From: Candidatus Wolframiiraptor sinensis | GTDB lineage: Archaea; Thermoproteota; Nitrososphaeria_A; Caldarchaeales; Wolframiiraptoraceae | Assembly: GCA_023268255.1 (NCBI GenBank) | Contig: JALNJX010000004.1 | Coordinates: 62,001 to 126,000, forward strand | Length of the DNA: 64,000 nt | Reading direction: 5' to 3' | Part shown: piece by piece, positions 62,567 through 64,000 of the stretch | Numbering within the stretch: position 1 is the first letter of the stretch | Layout of the letters: the number at the start of each line of letters is the position of its first letter | Notes under the pieces: generated by a model | What the model was told of the DNA's origin: nothing | Seen by the model: the letters and a program-made list of their open reading frames with translations, nothing else | Databases searched by the model: none | Position numbers and translations under genes: made by a program

Positions 62567-63128
62567 ATGATGGATGCAAGCAAATTGGGAACAGACAAGC
62601 CGAACTTAAAGCACATAATAGCACTTTTATTGCAAGTGAGCAGAAAACCAAAAACTCTGGACGAACTTGGACTTACGCGTGAGGACGCGAGAATACTTGT
62701 TGAAACTGGTTATTTTGAATGGAAACGTGTAATTTTTCCAACAGAAAGTGGATATGAGTTGGTAAAGTGGCTGCTGCGAGGAGAAAAAGAAGAGGAGTTC
62801 GAGTTTTTTGAAGCAGTAAAACAAGAGGCATTAAGAAAAGTGATAGAGAAAGGAAATAGAGCCATAGCCGGTATTAGAATGCTGGAGCCGATACATCTTC
62901 ATGTCTTGCAAAAATTACGAAACAGGCAACCAGTATTCTATGCGGATATTGAGAAAAAAAGTTGTAAAAGAATTAGTTAGGTGGGGGCTTGTGAAAAAGG
63001 TAGGTGTTTATAACATCTTAGACTTAACGAGGCTTGGTCAGGAATTTTTAACATGCTTTGAGGAAGCGTACCGTAATATTAAGCCAGCAGTTCGCTTAGG
63101 GGAGGTGATTGAAAAAGAGGCGGAGTGA
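62567..63128 (+). pseudogene. Unrecognised accessory protein, frameshifted at A7
   Basis: AT-rich gene in two frames. The first from ATG 62567 encodes a winged-helix-like N-terminus (LKHIIALLLQVSRKPKTLDELGLTREDARILVETGYFEW) and runs to PVFYADIEKKSCKRIS with a stop at 62980. With six rather than seven As in the run at 62954-62960, it continues IEKKVVKELVRWGLVKKVGVYNILDLTRLGQEF to 63128, a second winged-helix-like unit. Repaired length is about 186 residues. No family is recognised. The two halves fit so well that one gene is almost certain. Confidence 0.75.
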
Positions 63129-63130
63129 AT

Positions 63131-63286
63131 ATGATCCACAGCTTCCTGGATGAGAACAGTAACATTGACAAAGCGCCCGGGCAAAGTGCTCCAAAAGTGA
63201 GACCAAAATCCCTTATGCTCCGCTTACCGGCGAAAGAGCATAAGGGGGGTGACGTTAAGTGGTCAAAGGAGTCAGTGACTCAGTAA
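63131..63286 (+). CDS. Possible 51-aa leader protein
   Basis: From ATG 63131, two bases after the preceding stop, a frame encodes MIHSFLDENSNIDKAPGQSA and ends at TAA 63286. It reads through the hairpin at 63210-63246 and overlaps the next gene's start at 63259. Composition is unremarkable. It may be a true small protein or only a translated leader. Confidence 0.35.
   Translation: MIHSFLDENSNIDKAPGQSAPKVRPKSLMLRLPAKEHKGGDVKWSKESVTQ
63210..63246 (+). promoter_or_regulatory. Hairpin masking the ribosome-binding site of the next gene
   Basis: CCCTTATGCTC (63210-63220) pairs with GAGCATAAGGG (63236-63246) around a 15-base loop. The 3' arm runs into the GGGGGGTGA ribosome-binding site (63244-63252) of the gene starting at 63259, so the folded RNA would hide part of it. 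Ribosomes reading the overlapping small frame would open it. Confidence 0.55.
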
Positions 63287-64000
63287 GACCTAAAGTGCTC
63301 GAAGCTATCCTAGCAACATACTTGACGGATGGACATTATAACGGCATTTCAATAGGTGTTAGAAATATAGACCCGATAATTTTTAAACATCTCGCTGACC
63401 TAAAACTAATCAAATCGATATTTATCGTAAAAGGAACAGGAGATACGTGGAGTTTCGGAAGTTATTTTTCAAAGGAGCTAAGTGATGTGGCGCTAAATTG
63501 TCTTGAGGGGCCCAGAAAACCATTCGCCAGAATTAAGAATGAAATCTTAAAGGATATAGATTATGCAACATTTTTCAAATGGGTAGTTGAATACGAAGGA
63601 GACATATTCATTAACCGTTGGACGAATAGACTGTTATTAGTGGTTTCTTTCACACAATATGAACCAATTCTTGAATCATTGAACGTCAATGCGGTTAAAC
63701 GATTGAAGTTATCGGTAAAGAATACTAAAGAATTAATGCTTAATGGAGTTGTCACGCCAACTAGACTGTGGCTCGATGATGTAATTGAGGAATTCATGCG
63801 GCAAGAATTGAACACCGCACCAGTGAAATATTATAAATATTACCAGATCGAGGCGACGAAAAGCAAAGTCAGCTTTGTACATAACTACCAGATATACACA
63901 GACGTAACAACAGATAATATCGCTGTCGAGCACCTTTGCTCGATGACTTTAGAGGGAACTTGGAAAAGCATCGTAGCTAACATAATTTGCGAGGCCATTC
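63259..64000 (+). CDS. Unrecognised accessory protein (3' end beyond window)
   Basis: An open frame of 247 codons from GTG 63259 to the window end, with GGGGGGTGA six bases upstream. The start reads VKGVSDSVRPKVLEAILATYLTDGHYNGIS, perhaps winged-helix, and later segments include FFKWVVEYEGDIFINRW and TPTRLWLDDVIEEFMRQELN. It is rich in Lys, Asn, Ile and Tyr, unlike host genes. I recognise no family. It is the last visible gene of the AT-rich island and may be cotranscribed with its two neighbours. Confidence 0.7.
   Translation, partial: MVKGVSDSVRPKVLEAILATYLTDGHYNGISIGVRNIDPIIFKHLADLKLIKSIFIVKGTGDTWSFGSYFSKELSDVALNCLEGPRKPFARIKNEILKDIDYATFFKWVVEYEGDIFINRWTNRLLLVVSFTQYEPILESLNVNAVKRLKLSVKNTKELMLNGVVTPTRLWLDDVIEEFMRQELNTAPVKYYKYYQIEATKSKVSFVHNYQIYTDVTTDNIAVEHLCSMTLEGTWKSIVANIICEAI

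Noticed and set aside
62954-62960. Programmed frameshift at A7 as the certain explanation
   Set aside because: A7 runs can slip, but all other lesions are also single extra bases in different homopolymers, so mutation or sequencing error is at least as likely.

Overview
The window looks like the chromosome of a thermophilic archaeon of the TACK/Thermoproteota side, probably a lineage without a well-known model organism. The signs are an ESCRT-III (CdvB) homologue, archaeal ribosomal and RNA polymerase proteins (uS2, uS9, uL13, eL18, Rpo3, Rpo10), ABCE1, archaeal ProRS, mevalonate kinase with isopentenyl phosphate kinase, fructose-1,6-bisphosphate aldolase/phosphatase, cupin-type phosphoglucose isomerase, archaeal TATA-like promoters, and a 23S rRNA gene with archaeal-type introns. 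The host genes are GC-rich, favour AGG/AGA arginine codons and are tightly packed with frequent 4-bp overlaps. The species cannot be named from the sequence alone.

Layout. 1-3.4 kb: end of a tungsten/molybdenum aldehyde ferredoxin oxidoreductase, phosphoglucose isomerase and an alcohol dehydrogenase. 3.4-7.5 kb: a solitary 23S rRNA gene on the minus strand with its own promoter, a bulge-helix-bulge processing stem and two introns; one intron carries a frameshifted LAGLIDADG endonuclease gene. 7.5-10.7 kb: a broken class II aldolase, CdvB and a broken FGGY sugar kinase. 10.8-16.6 kb: a nucleotidyltransferase and an AIR-synthase-like protein, then guaB-purA-purB. 16.5-19.9 kb: mevalonate kinase, then a 1.77-kb insertion with a LAGLIDADG endonuclease gene that has replaced the 3' end of the neighbouring gene and left the old 3' end stranded. 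20-30 kb: CcdA-like protein, GNAT, isopentenyl phosphate kinase and the archaeal rpo3-eL18-uL13-uS9-rpo10-eno-uS2 cluster, interrupted by an MFS gene and comB. 30-46 kb: TrmO, HtpX, ProRS, triosephosphate isomerase, an eIF2B-like isomerase, pyruvate kinase, aspartate-to-homoserine genes, a PfkB kinase, a ZIP transporter, a broken KDG-aldolase-like gene and FBP aldolase/phosphatase. 46-61 kb: HD protein, aminotransferase, uridine phosphorylase, DedA, an ABC exporter, thioredoxin reductase, tRNA-Ala, flavin reductase, ABCE1, phosphomannomutase, a small histone-fold protein, a class II aldolase-like protein, a nucleotide-sugar dehydrogenase-like protein, glutamate dehydrogenase and an aspartic protease pseudogene. 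61.2-64 kb: an AT-rich accessory island of unrecognised winged-helix/membrane proteins.

How the genes fit together. Central carbon flow is well covered (cPGI, TIM, enolase, pyruvate kinase, FBP aldolase/phosphatase, a class II aldolase), as are purine conversion (IMP to GMP and AMP), isoprenoid synthesis, and the aspartate pathway to homoserine. The sugar-side genes are decaying: the FGGY kinase, the class II sugar-phosphate aldolase and the KDG-type aldolase are all interrupted.

Most striking points: (1) the endonuclease-linked replacement of a gene's 3' end, where removing 17609-19380 on paper rebuilds an intact gene overlapping mevalonate kinase by ATGA; (2) five genes each broken by one extra base in a homopolymer, all in accessory genes and none in housekeeping genes; (3) a palindrome between the TATA box and the start codon of the endonuclease gene inside the 23S intron. 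I found no CRISPR array, no transposase, and no 16S or 5S rRNA.
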